Origin: Thuidium tamariscinum
Taxonomy: Eukaryota > Streptophyta > Bryopsida > Hypnales > Thuidiaceae
DNA length: 64,000 bases
Direction of reading: 5' to 3'
NCBI GenBank assembly: GCA_947034885.2
Contig: OX344750.2
Span: 4,402,001 to 4,466,000 of the forward strand
Part shown: positions 43,395 to 54,529 of the stretch, piece after piece
Numbering within the stretch: the stretch's first letter is position 1
Layout of the letters: every line of letters starts with the position of its first letter
Notes under the pieces: generated by a model
Told to the model about the DNA's origin: nothing
Database searches by the model: none
What the model saw: the letters and a program-made list of their open reading frames with translations, nothing else
Position numbers and translations under genes: made by a program

Positions 43395-44411
43395 ACCCCT
43401 CAAAAAGTGTGTATGTGAATTAAAAATTGTAAGCATGTTTAATGTTTCTTTTCACCATTCTACAATACATTAAAAACTTAGCTTAACAAAAGTTATCATC
43501 ATGATGATTGATACAAATTCGCATTACATTCTTATTGCTTAAAAAACGTTTCCCTTCATTTTACAAGGACCATAGTCCTTATATAGTTTTAAATTTTTTT
43601 TGAAGTTTACTATTTTTTAGGTAGGTTTAAAAAATAAAAATAAAAACCGAAATAAAACAATTGAGAAGAATACATCATTTTAGTTACCTCAATTTCATGT
43701 GATTTTATAAATTGGCTTCTTTTTGTTCTATTGCAATAAAAAAAAGATTCCTTCTTAAAGAAGTATGAAACTTTACAAATAGAATAAAAATAAATTTTAT
43801 AAGTATATTTAATTATACAATTAATTTCAATTAATTAGTATTTTGTTTATGAATTTTTTCATGAAAGCAATGTCATTTATTATTCAAATTAAGGTCAAAT
43901 ATATTTGTAAAATGTTTGTATACATATACACAAAATTTTGATAATATTATATTATAAAATAGATTAATATTGGCATTATTGCAACATATACAAATTGGTT
44001 TTTATTTCTTTCATTTTCATAAACTAAGTTAAAAAAATCTCATTTGAATTCTCATTAAATATTTTTCATATCTTTAAAGTTTGCATTCTTTAAAATTTAT
44101 GCAAAATCATAATATAAGACAATTCTATTAAATTGTATAAAATCTTATTGTAGAAACTTGAAGGTTCTTGACGAAATTTAATTGTCAATCAATTTAGTAA
44201 AATTATGTTTAATTTTGATTGCATTTGTATTGTTATGAATTCAAAAAATTAAGATCAACCCATGAACAAAATTGAGTTTATAATATTCAAAAGTTACAAT
44301 TTAATCTTGTACTATAGCTTGTCAAAGAAATGAATTTATATTGTCTTCAATAATTATTATTCAGTTTTGATATTGTGGATAATGTAAAAAAATGCAATGA
44401 TTGCTAACCAA

Positions 44412-44614
44412 CACTACAAGAGAATGGGGTCTTTTAAGTAATGTCCTAGACATCATGTTTTTTAAGTAATGTCTTTTAATGCGTCTTTTAAGTAAAATTT
44501 TATTGAAAAGACAGTCTTTTTAATAAAATTTTACTTAAAAGACGCATTAAAAGACATTACTTAAAAGACATGATGTCTAGGACACTACTTAAAAGACCCC
44601 ATTCTCTTGTAGTG
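44412..44614. mobile_element. CACTA-type palindromic MITE, 203 bp, TSD CAA
   Basis: Starts CACTACAAGAGAATGGGGTC and ends with its exact inverse. The arms pair almost perfectly over about 85 bp. Flanked by CAA (44409-44411, 44615-44617). The inverted copy of this region at 63041-63055 reads through with a single CAA and no insert. Rich in TTTAAGTA/TACTTAAA subterminal motifs. Confidence 0.92.
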
Positions 44615-44933
44615 CAAGGTACTTTATCATCATCCATATTTGTTTCTAGAATCAATTATAAAAAAACATGCATTGCAAATATTTATTATTGTTACATTAT
44701 TTTTTTTTTTCATAGCATCATTTCAAACACTCTTATTATTTAATTTCAAAATATAATATTTCTATTTAAAATATTTTGTTACTTTTACAATCTGAATTCC
44801 GTGAAGTGGATTATTGAAAAGACATTTTTTGATGCCTATTCAATAGCATATATTGTTAACATGAATAATATTCTTATAGGCTCTATCTTTTTATCTTACA
44901 TTAAAATGAAACTTTGAGTATTAAATTCTACAA

Positions 44934-45230
44934 CCGGGGAGGACACTTCTTGTGTATTTGGGGGACCCATGTGCGGCGGTGGGGTATTTTTAGGAGGGCT
45001 ATCAATTACTTGTAATCATTACTTGGCAACATTAAAAGAGCCCCTATTTTACCATAAAGCGGAAAAATCAGCCATATTATCATCCCTATTTTATTTTTAA
45101 AACACTTTGCCTTTTTAATGTCCCTTATTTTATATATAAATTTCTTATAAATTTTACCCAAGATTATTTAAATGTACCCTATCTTCCGCCGCACGGAGGT
45201 TATTAAAAAACGGGAAGTGTCCTCCCCTAG
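44934..45230 (+). mobile_element. Mutator-like MITE, family M, 297 bp, 9-bp TSD
   Basis: Ends CCGGGGAGGACACTTCTTG and the inverse of CTAGGGGAGGACACTTCCCG, flanked by ATTCTACAA on both sides (44925-44933, 45231-45239). Nine-bp duplications and GGGGAGGACACTTC ends indicate Mutator-like mobilisation. The inverted paralogue near 62768-62776 has one similar target (TTTTAGAAT) and no insert. Confidence 0.88.
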
Positions 45231-45707
45231 ATTCTACAATTCTAACTAATTATACTAGATGAAAAACCTTAAAATTAAAATTTGTATTTTATCTTGAATA
45301 AATATTTCCAAATTAATACAATATTGACCTAAACAATTTAGATATCATCATGTGAATAAACTCTAGTGATTATGGCAAATATTTTTTTAATAGAGATTGA
45401 ATAAAGTCAGAGAAATCTAAATTAGAAGGTAGTTGTTGCTTTATTTTATTAGTCATTGGGCCATGATAGATTTCAATAACTATAGGTCTAAATCACCTAA
45501 TGACTTTTGTTTTTGTTTTTTTCCATTTAGAAAGCTTCTCAATTGAAATGAGTAGAATGAAGTTTTTACATAATTGAACCCTAGTCAATAATACCTCTAG
45601 ATTTTGAGCCCCCAAATACAAAAAATAGTCACATCTTGTATGATTTTTTTTATAGGATGAGAATTTTACAAAATGTGCAAGGATTGGATCTTAAAAATGT
45701 ATCTTAA

Positions 45708-46621
45708 CTCCAAAAGGCCCAAGGTCATTTATCCATAAAAAAATCACTCTAAACTACCATTTTTGTTGCATTCATTCAAGAGAACAAAAAAAAATACTTT
45801 TTTGAAATCTAACCGTAGTTTCTTATACTTTATTTGTCTGAGGTCATGTGGTAAACATTTCATAAAGTTTGACAATATAGATTGGAAGATGTTTGTATTC
45901 AAAATTAGCCAATAGAATTTTTTTGAACATTGTCCTACAAATTTAGATGACTTTGATTGCCATTTGCTAAAATTTCTTTTAGTATGGAGTATGGACTTTG
46001 AATTTAAAACTTTTTGTATTGAAGAATTGAGTTGAAAGTCTAGGATTAAATTTTTTTTTAAATGTTCGATTTTCATTCTTTAAAAAAATATTAAATAGAA
46101 GTAGATCTAAGTTTGAAAGAAAAACAAAATCATTAATAGTTCTATGATGGAATCTAAATACAGTAATTCCAACATTGAAATTGTTTTAGCAATTAGTTTT
46201 AACCTTGTTAAGCAATTTTTTTTGAAAAATTGTAAAAATTGCATTCAAGAATGAATTTCATAAGTTATTTTTTCAAAAAGATTCTTACACTATCCAAAAA
46301 ACAAGATTGCTAATTACTTTCTCGTATTAACTAATCCAAATGGAATGAATCAAAGCTATACATGTAGACAATAATATTATCTATAAGATAAGAAAAAACA
46401 TTCAATTTCATTTAAAAAATTTTGTAGATTTATTTTTCTTTCAAATTTTGGCTTTCTATTGTATAACTTTTGCTCTTGGGCACCGATTGAAATTAAAAAT
46501 GATACTCTCACATAGATAATTAGTTTTCCTATCTTATCAAAAAGTTTCACAAAAAATTGAGGTCATCAAAACCTGCCCAAATTCCTAATTGTCCTCCAAG
46601 GAGACAATAGGCTTTTAGGGG
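45708..46621. mobile_element. TTAA-flanked MITE, 914 bp
   Basis: Between TTAA 45704-45707 and 46622-46625. Ends CTCCAAAAGGCCCAAGG and, inverted, CCCCTAAAAGCCTATTG. The inverted paralogue has a lone TTAA (62294-62297, gtcTTAAaatcc) at the matching point. The 110-codon frame at 45744-46076 is internal and K/N-rich by composition. Confidence 0.75.
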
Positions 46622-46750
46622 TTAAGACTAGGGGTTAAGATTTTGAACCATGAATGAAATTAAGTATGTTCCAAGTTTTAAGAATCTTATTTATTTCATC
46701 CATCTAAATACTTGAACCTTCTTGTATTAAGGTTGGAGCACCCAAAACTG

Positions 46751-47107
46751 TCAAAATAAGTAATTCAGCACAGTTGGAGGCACTTGTTCCAAAAAATAAT
46801 ATTTCTAGAAGTATAATAATATTTTATAGTATTAGAAAGTTAAAATCATGAATGTTAAAAAAATTGTATATTTTAGGATATAGTATGTAATTTCTATGAT
46901 TTTTCAAAGTGTTGACTGCCAAAAGCCCGAAACCACTCATATTGTTACATAGGTGCATCCAAATGTGAACTTTGCAAAAACCAGTTGTCAATGAATTAGA
47001 ATTAAGTATGTGTCCTTCAAATGCATTAGCAAATCAATGTTAAGCATTTGGAGAACACATTAACCAAAGTCTAGGGATATAATTCTCGATATAATTGAAT
47101 GAGTCTA
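46751..47107. other. AT-rich intergenic
   Basis: No gene or clear repeat seen. Confidence 0.4.
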
Positions 47108-47116
47108 GGATTCAAG

Positions 47117-47413
47117 CTAGGGGAGGACACTTCCCGTTTTTTAATAACCTACGTGCAGCGGAATATAGGGTACATTTAAATAATCTTAGGTAAAATTTAT
47201 AAAAAATTTACATATAAAATAGGGGACATTAAAAAGGCAAAGTGTTTTAAAAATAAAATAGGGATGATAATATGGCTGATTTTTCCGCTTTATGGTAAAA
47301 TAGGGGTTCTTTTAATGTTGCCAAAAAATGATTACAAGTAATTGATAGCCCCCCTAAAAATACCCCACTGCCGCACGTGGGTCCCCCAAATATACAAGAA
47401 GTGTCCTCCCCGG
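47117..47413 (-). mobile_element. Mutator-like MITE, family M, 297 bp, TSD GGATTCAAG
   Basis: Inverted relative to 44934-45230 and the same length. Perfect 9-bp duplication GGATTCAAG (47108-47116, 47414-47422). Shared interior 'aaaataggggacattaaaa' and 'ccgctttatggtaaaatag'. The short frame at 47342-47527 straddles its edge and is not a gene. Confidence 0.93.
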
Positions 47414-47422
47414 GGATTCAAG

Positions 47423-47938
47423 AATAGGGACATGTGTAAAAATGGGTATTTTTACCTTAGTACATTTGTAATCCTACATTTGTATGGCATAGATATTCAA
47501 GAACTCTTCTTTACAAACATTCTATAATTCAAAGTATACAACACATTTTGCTACAAAAAATTATCTTTTAGTCTACAAAAGAACCCTTCAACAACTTGAA
47601 TATGTAAGTGAAACAAAAAATACTTCAAAATCACCATAATTAGAACATGATATTTAAATTGAAAAGAAAAAAATCTTGAGAAAATTAAAAATTTTCCATC
47701 TACTATTGAATTTAGAATGAATCTTTAATTTTTGTTTCAAATTTTATTGGAAAATATTGGTTTATACAACAATTGCTTTAGCGGTTTAGTCATATATATC
47801 TATAGATTATAGTTTATTACTTTTGTTTGAAATTCAACATTATATTATTTCTTAAAATTACATTTTATAACACATCTTCAAAATTTTAGTAATTTGGACT
47901 ATTACATGGTTCTTAAACCCTAAACGATGATAAGACCA
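47423..47938. other. AT-rich intergenic
   Basis: No gene seen. Confidence 0.4.
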
Positions 47939-47947
47939 TCATGTGGC

Positions 47948-49608
47948 CCCAGGGAGGACACTTCCTGTTTTTTAATAACCTACATGCGGCGGAATATAGG
48001 GTACATTTAAATAATCTTAGGTAAAATTTATAAAAAATTTACATATAAATTAGGGGACATTAAAAGTGGCATGTCCTTTATAAGTAATATAGGGAACTGG
48101 AAAATATGGTCCATTAGAATTTAGGTAGATATAAATTAGGGGCAAAAGAATGGGATCCTAGGAAAAAATTTAGTAGGTTCAATTAATATTTATAGTACTA
48201 GTCACATACAACTCAAGATACAGGTACTATAGTGTATCTATAGCTCATCAAGTACTGTGGTATATCTACAACTCATCTAACCCCTAAGCGACGCCGGCGT
48301 TTTTTTTAGGCGTTCGGATGACTTTGCAGGGACAGCAGAAGATCGGAATAGTAGTTTTTTCATCCACTTTTTTTTTAATGACCTTTCATGTTCAGTTGTA
48401 AAGAGTCTCCAATTGAGTTTTTAGTCTAACTACTATTTGTTTTCATGTAGTTGAGAAGTAATTAGAGAAAACGGATGGCAAAATTTACCATTTTAGTGTA
48501 TTTTGAGAAATTGACAGAATCTGAAATTTCTCCTTAAAAATGACATTTTTTGAGTTTGAGCGCAACTAATGAAATGAAGGTCTTTTCTTCTAGTTTCTAC
48601 TCCAATTTGAATTTTGGGAAAATTTGTAAAATTGAATCCTTTATTGCAATTTGAATTTTGGCTGCATTTTTAATGTCTACTACAACCTATAAATAAGTGT
48701 ACACGGAAGTTGAGTTTACACCATGATGTTTGTCACTACAATTTACACACATCGTGAAATTTTCAGATTTTTTGAGATAATTTTCTATTTTCTATGATTT
48801 TTTTTTCATTTTTTCTTCAAAAAATCTCATGAAAATCAATTTTCCTCAAAAAAATCTGAAATTTCTGTAAAGTGCAGAAGACATGTACTTTCATCTCTGA
48901 AAAGTAAAAATAAAAATTTTCATACTTGATTGGTTCCTAAACGGTATCAAATTGAGTAACCAGCAAAGGGGCTTCTAACCAATGGTCATAGGCCTTTCTT
49001 TTAAGGGTTAAGTCATATTTAACTCCATTGATGTTTGCAATCTGGTTGGGTGCAGGAGTTCGTGCTATGAACGACCTCTCTGAAGTTTGGGTAGCACCAT
49101 GTCATAGAGCTCGATTTTGTTTTTTCACATGTAATGGAGGGCATTAGAACGGTATATTTCTGATGTAATTTTTTTATATGAGGCATATATTTGTGGTCAT
49201 AGTTCACAGATGAACTTCATGTCTGTGTTTTTAAACACATTTTTGTCCCTAAAATCTCTTCAATACTTTTTCAACCCTAATGTCTTGCTTTTCATGCATG
49301 TATTTGTGTTGTATTTGTATTCATGCATTGTTATAACGTGAATCTTTTTTTCTATAAAGTATTTGTTAGTCACTTGTATTCTCATTCGTTTTTTTGTTAG
49401 TTTTTTTCCTTACAAAGAAAATAGCCTCTAATATATTCCTTTGGCCTACATATTATAAGTAATGATAGATATGATAATATGGGTAATTATTTTGCTTTAT
49501 GTAATAATAGGGGTCCTTTAAATGCTTTCTAGGAGGTAAATAGCCCCCCAAAAAATACCCCACCGTCACACGTGGGTCCCCCAAATACACAAGAAATGTC
49601 CTCCCCAA
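47948..49608 (-). mobile_element. Mutator-like element, family M, expanded 1.66-kb form
   Basis: Ends CCCAGGGAGGACACTTCCTG and the inverse of CTTGGGGAGGACATTTCTTG, flanked by TCATGTGGC (47939-47947) and GCATGTGGC (49609-49617). The outer ~100 bp on the left and ~150 bp on the right match the 297-bp family, but the centre is replaced by ~1.35 kb that includes a nested TTAA-type element. Either the parent of the short MITEs or a MITE enlarged by insertion. No transposase. Confidence 0.75.
48281..49007. mobile_element. TTAA-type element nested in the family M element
   Basis: Left end CCCCTAAGCGACGCCGGCG after CTAA (degenerate TTAA); right end, inverted, CCCTTAAAAGAAAGGCC before TTAA 49008-49011. 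The GC-rich left tip resembles the piggyBac and 54019 MITE tips. The terminal match is short, so boundaries are tentative. Confidence 0.4.
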
Positions 49609-49617
49609 GCATGTGGC

Positions 49618-50584
49618 TTTTGCAATATTATCTTGAGCACCCCTAGTCCTTTAGGACTTAATCCTTCAAAGACTAAAATGATATGATGTGTTTTCTTCAA
49701 GTATTAAATGGCAAATTTTTGATACAGTGAAATAAATTTCAATATTTTGTAAACTAGAGTTTTGTAGAGTAATAAGTTGACGTATTTGTGGCATTTTTTG
49801 TTTTCAAAATCATAATGTGATAATTCTTCAAAATTTATTTTAAAAATATAGAATTAATTAGAAAAAAGGACCAAATATATATTTTTTACAATGAAAGGTA
49901 TAGTCTTTTGAGTGGATAGGGATAGTGAGTATGTGACTTCCACCCAAAAGATAGTGTACTAAAAAATATTGTAATTAAAAAATATTTTTAAAATTCCCCC
50001 CATAATTTCAAACTCCCTCCCCCCAGGCTTACAAAAATAAATAAATAAAAATTAGTTAATTAAAATGATTTACTCCTGAACTCTCGCCTCCTACCTCTCT
50101 TTCTAAATTTTAGAACCAGTTTATAAGACAATGAATATAGGATAATCATGTCTTTCATATCTCGTATCCCATATTCCCTACCATATCCATATCCCTATCA
50201 ATGTCCATATTGTATCAATATCTGTATCCATATATGCTCAGCATCTATATCTGTGTTCACTCATTTAGATGTACTTTCTATTATATCTCTACCATATCCA
50301 TACTCAATATCATACATATATTGTATACATACAATATACGTATCGTATACCAAATTCGGACAACTCACATTAAATCTTGCTAAGATCGACAGTGCGTGAT
50401 TTTTAAAGAAATAGACAACATTTGGGAGGGGGAGCATTTACAAAAATCAATTACTTATGATTTTTTGGAGGAAAGAAGGGAGGGAGGGATTGGGGGGGGG
50501 GGGGATGACCAAGAGTGGTAGCATCTTTTCAAGGGATAGTAGGTATCTTCTTCCAAATCTCAATCTTTAGCAAATGAAGATGTA
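49618..50584. other. Intergenic with low-complexity stretches
   Basis: Contains a C-rich tract (49995-50030), a degenerate CCATATCC/TATCC repeat at about 50150-50345 that produces two overlapping frames rich in Y, S and I, and a G-run at 50490-50505. No gene. Confidence 0.5.
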
Positions 50585-51313
50585 GAGTCATTGCAAGAAA
50601 GACCGACCGGTTTTGGTAGCGTTTTCTATAGTATTGCTGAATTTTTCAGGAGTATTGTATAATTAGAAAAACAATTTAAGAAAAATATTAAAAGATATGT
50701 TTAATGTATATACCTCTAAAAAAAGGTACCCTAGGAAGGAAAAGTATAGAAAAATTCTCTAAGTAGAAGAACTAGAAAAGTGCAAATTTTCATGAAAATA
50801 GGTATTTTGACATTTTAATTTGTAAAAAATAGGATTTTTTTTTAAATAATTTTTTTTTTTCAATTTGGGAGAACTTTATGACAGAGAGATTTCACCAAAA
50901 GAATGATCTCAAAACCATCTTAAATGTTCAAAAGTATGCATGCAAGGGAGGCCTATTAGCGCACATGTAGAGGAAAGAGAGTAATGATTTTTGAGATTTC
51001 CTTTAGTAGAAACATGCCTACCTAGTATGGGAATAGACCACAAAAATTTCAGCTTTAGATCATTAATTTTGGATACCCCCTAGTACTAGAAACCCCTAAA
51101 CCGCAAAGTGTGACAAATTAGCTTAATCGAAATTTAATTATAAAATGATTTTTGAATTTTTTCGAAAAATAAGGAATTTTATTGTTGTCATATCAAACAT
51201 CTCCAATCAAAATTTCAAGTTAATTTGATTGATACTTTAAAAGTTATAGTCAATGACAACTCTGTCATTCAAAGTGTGATACAAAATAGTACCGATCTTT
51301 CTTGCAATCACCC
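50585..51313. mobile_element. MITE, GCAAGAAACAC family, 729 bp
   Basis: Ends GAGTCATTGCAAGAAAGACC and the inverse of GGGTGATTGCAAGAAAGATC. Interior 'aagtagaagaactagaaaag' is the reverse of the block in 39697-40424. Target duplication not clear. Confidence 0.7.
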
Positions 51314-52024
51314 TATAGTAGTCTCTCCTTGACTTGCAAAGGGACCATTCTTTGAAAATGAAGAAGCGGTTATCTTCTTTCCTTGTGAAGGTGAAGAAGG
51401 GACATAAAGATTAACAAACTATGAAGATTGAGAAGTCATAGAGAAGATTAACAAGTTGTGTTCATTCTCATTCTTCACATGGTAAAAGTAAAGTCACACC
51501 TTTTCAATAGAGAAGGGCTTCTATAAACTCCAATCCTTTCTTCACTCTATACTTTCCCATTCTTCATAGAAGTTTCCATTCCAAGAAAAATAGGGCTTCT
51601 AAAAGGCTCTAAATTTGGACCAATAGTGATGTCATTGATGCAAAAAATTCCTATCTTGGAACACCTTTTTTCTCCAAAGAATATAGTTCAGATCCTTTCC
51701 CACCTAATGCATAAAAAAAATTTAATCCTATTTTTTTCAAGCAAAACCTCAATCTCTGCTTTTCTCCATCAAGTGTGAATAGAGGACTATTGTGTTAACA
51801 TCTAATTGCCATCATATTCAAAAGAGTGGAAAATAACTTTGGTGAAATAAAAGAAAAAAAACATACCACTAAGCAATAATGTCAATATTCAAAGGTACAA
51901 ACTAAATTCTAAGAAATCATGTACAACCTAATGTGAAATAAATTAGTATCAAAATAGGTTCTTGAAATTTTTAAAAATATCACATTGTAATCCTATACTT
52001 TTTTTTTCCTTGAAAGAGACATAT
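51314..52024. other. AT-rich intergenic
   Basis: No gene or structured repeat recognised. Confidence 0.4.
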
Positions 52025-52033
52025 AAGGCCACC

Positions 52034-52331
52034 CCAGGGAGGACACTTCTTGTATATTTGGGGGACCCATGTGCGGCGGTGGGGTATTTTTAGGGGGGCT
52101 ATCAATTACTTGTAATCATTATTTGGCAACATTAAAAGAGCCCCTATTTTACCATAAAGCGGAAAAAATCAGCCATATTATCATCCCTATTTTATTTTTA
52201 AAACACTTTGCCTTTTTAATGTCCCCTATTTTATATGTAAATTTTTTATAAATTTTACCTAAGATTATTTAAATGTACCCTATATTCCGCCGCACGTAGG
52301 TCATTAAAAAACGGGAAGTGTCCTCCCCTAG
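52034..52331 (+). mobile_element. Mutator-like MITE, family M, 298 bp, TSD AAGGCCACY
   Basis: Same orientation as 44934-45230 and close to it in sequence. Flanked by AAGGCCACC (52025-52033) and AAGGCCACT (52332-52340). The frame at 52069-52251 is internal. Confidence 0.92.
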
Positions 52332-52654
52332 AAGGCCACTCTAGAAAACCATTCTTGTTTGTGTAAACTAAGAAAATTCCATGAAGACTTGGGTCTTATA
52401 TGCATCTATATATAATAAGAAAAAAAATCGGTTAGTTCTAATGCACATGTAAGGTGCCTTAAGCCCAAAGTCATTTGTTATCATATTCTTACAAAATATC
52501 TTAGAATAAAACAACCCTCATATAATCCAGTCAAAATACAAAGATAAATTCAAGCAAAAGCACAATTTGACTACATAAGGATGCTTGTGTGGAAGTCATC
52601 TTCAACAACAAAATGCATTGTTCTTAGCCAAAAGTCTATAGAACATAAATGTAT

Positions 52655-53270
52655 GTAACCTTAGCTAAGGTAGATTAAGCCAATACCAATTATTAACCTA
52701 TTAGGTACCACTCAAATGTAGGATCGTCATTGATTCTAGAATAAAAATCTATGATAGTAGCAAAATTAAGGCGTTATAGACTCTTATTCTAAAATCAATG
52801 AGGATCCTACATTTGGATGCTATTAGATTCTTAATTTCTTAGTTAGGTTAGTCGTTGGAATTGGGTTAAACTACTCTCTCTATATGGTCTTAACAATAAG
52901 TTAAATTTGGCATTTGATTATAGATTTAGCATAGTATATAAGAACATGTCTATCTATAGTAACATCTATTTGTTCTTCAACTTAATTGCATATGTTTCAA
53001 GTTGAATATCACATAAAATTTATATTTTTGTAGTTGCTCACCACTTAATGTGTGACAACTTGAAGTCTTAGAAAACATGATATGTTTTTTTGCCAATGAC
53101 ATCTAAAACGCAGTTTTCTTATAGTACTAGTTGCAAATATTCAATGCAACTACAAAAGTGGTTGCAAACTCTAGTTGCAAAATCCCTTGTTTTCTTCTAA
53201 TGACATGCTCTCACAAATGCTAACATAAATTATGGTTGTTGAGATTACTATCAATATTACTCTTGCTAGA
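52655..53270. repeat. Segmental duplication, module III 5' flank
   Basis: Paralogous to 39385-40710 minus its 728-bp MITE; holds the empty TTGTT site near 52971-52976. Runs into the oxidase gene 2 upstream region. Confidence 0.85.
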
Positions 53271-53295
53271 AGATCTTGTACATCTATCCAGAGTA

Positions 53296-53615
53296 CTATA
53301 ATGGGAAATTTCGTTAAAATGGTGCCATTTCGTTAAATTGGCGCTTTTGAGCAGTTTAGACTGCGCGGTCTGAACCGTTTTTTCTATCCTAGGATCTACA
53401 CCTGTACTAGATTTTGGAAATCTACAACTCTCTTAGATTTCTGAAATCTATACCAATCCTAGATTTTTAGATTGTTTGGTCTAATATCTATGCTTGTCAT
53501 AGATTTCAGAAATCTAAAAGTGTCCTAGATATTAGCAATGTATACTTGTCCTAGATGTCAAGGTGTGAAAATGGCATGTGGAATACCGCCATTTTAACGA
53601 AATTCCCCATTATAG
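53296..53615. mobile_element. MITE with ~30-bp TIR CTATAATGGGRAATTTCGTT, TA flanks
   Basis: 320 bp, ends CTATAATGGGAAATTTCGTT and the inverse of CTATAATGGGGAATTTCGTT, continuing AAAATGG. TA on both sides (53294-53295, 53616-53617) fits a Tc1/mariner-type MITE, though a 3-bp AGT reading is possible. The interior has repeated 'cctagat..agaaatcta' units. Confidence 0.7.
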
Positions 53616-53617
53616 TA

Positions 53618-54014
53618 GTACCTATAACAAATAACTTAAGCATTTTAGCAAATAAGATGTGGAAAGCTCACTATGAAATTTAGCTTAGTGTGTGCAAACA
53701 TAAAGAATACAAATGATGATTAAAAAAAATTTAAAATCCTCATAAATGAGTATTTTATTCAATATAAACACAAATTTTTCATTAGAACCAATATCGATTT
53801 CTTAAACTAACCTACTATGGTTAGCTTTGGCACTTCCCCTAAGCAATAAAGGAAATGAGATGATTGGACAAAAGAGATTCTTTTCAATAAATAGTGCATC
53901 CAAGTGTTGTCCACAATAGGTTAGCTTATGAAGCCTTGAGAGGGGAGTTGTCCAAATAGGTACTTCTATCCCATTGTGACTTCAACATGCTTATGCCACT
54001 CTACACATTAGTGC
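53618..54014. other. Intergenic, part of module III
   Basis: No gene. From about 53980 it matches 29050-29082 in module I. Confidence 0.4.
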
Positions 54015-54018
54015 TTAA

Positions 54019-54261
54019 CCCTTGAACGTCACAGGGGATGTTTTTCAGATTTTTTATTCTAGGAGACTAAGTTCATCAAACCTTATAATGTTTGCATCCT
54101 AACAGTGGATTTTCCCAAAAGAAATGAGTTTAGATTGATGAGGTTGTTGGCTATGGATCTGTATGGTGAAGAATGCAATAATCAATTGCAAATTCAAGTT
54201 ATGTTCCTTTTTTTTTAAATGGTCCCATCTTCACAGTTGTTTGGATTGTGACGCTTAGGGG
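54019..54261. mobile_element. TTAA-flanked MITE, 243 bp, with empty site at 29083
   Basis: Between TTAA 54015-54018 and 54262-54265. Ends CCCTTGAACGTCACA and, inverted, CCCCTAAGCGTCACA (12 of 15 match). The paralogous sequence in front of gene 1 reads agtgcTTAAagctgtacaaa with one TTAA (29083-29086), so the insertion is precise and younger than the duplication. Confidence 0.9.
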
Positions 54262-54529
54262 TTAAAGCTGCATGTACAAAGCTATCCAGGAACTTAGAAC
54301 ACACTCCATAGAGACAGAACTTCGTTGAAACTAATGTGGACGCACCGTGTGGTACAAAACCCGCAATCGATCATATTAATTTCGTGCACGTCGAGATCGG
54401 CATGACGCTATGCGCTTGCTGCAACTTAAGGATCGGAGCTCAACTTCAATCTTCAATTCAATAGCACATCGATATCTGGCTCAATGCGGCAAAACGCAGA
54501 GGTCGATCCCGTTATGCGATTCTGCAGAC

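Larger units (their letters stand above)
43480..46750. repeat. Large repeat, inverted copy of about 62150-64000
   Basis: Minus-strand reading of 62150-64000 is collinear with this region ('gcaatgattgctaacc', 'gttgctttattttatta', 'acaaaatgtgcaaggattgg' like blocks), interrupted here by a CACTA MITE, a Mutator-like MITE and a TTAA MITE absent from the other copy. No coding sequence. Probably two old copies of a large AT-rich transposon remnant. Confidence 0.65.

Noticed and set aside
50148..50399. Two overlapping frames rich in Tyr, Ser and Ile
   Set aside because: Arise from a degenerate TATCC/CCATAT simple repeat.
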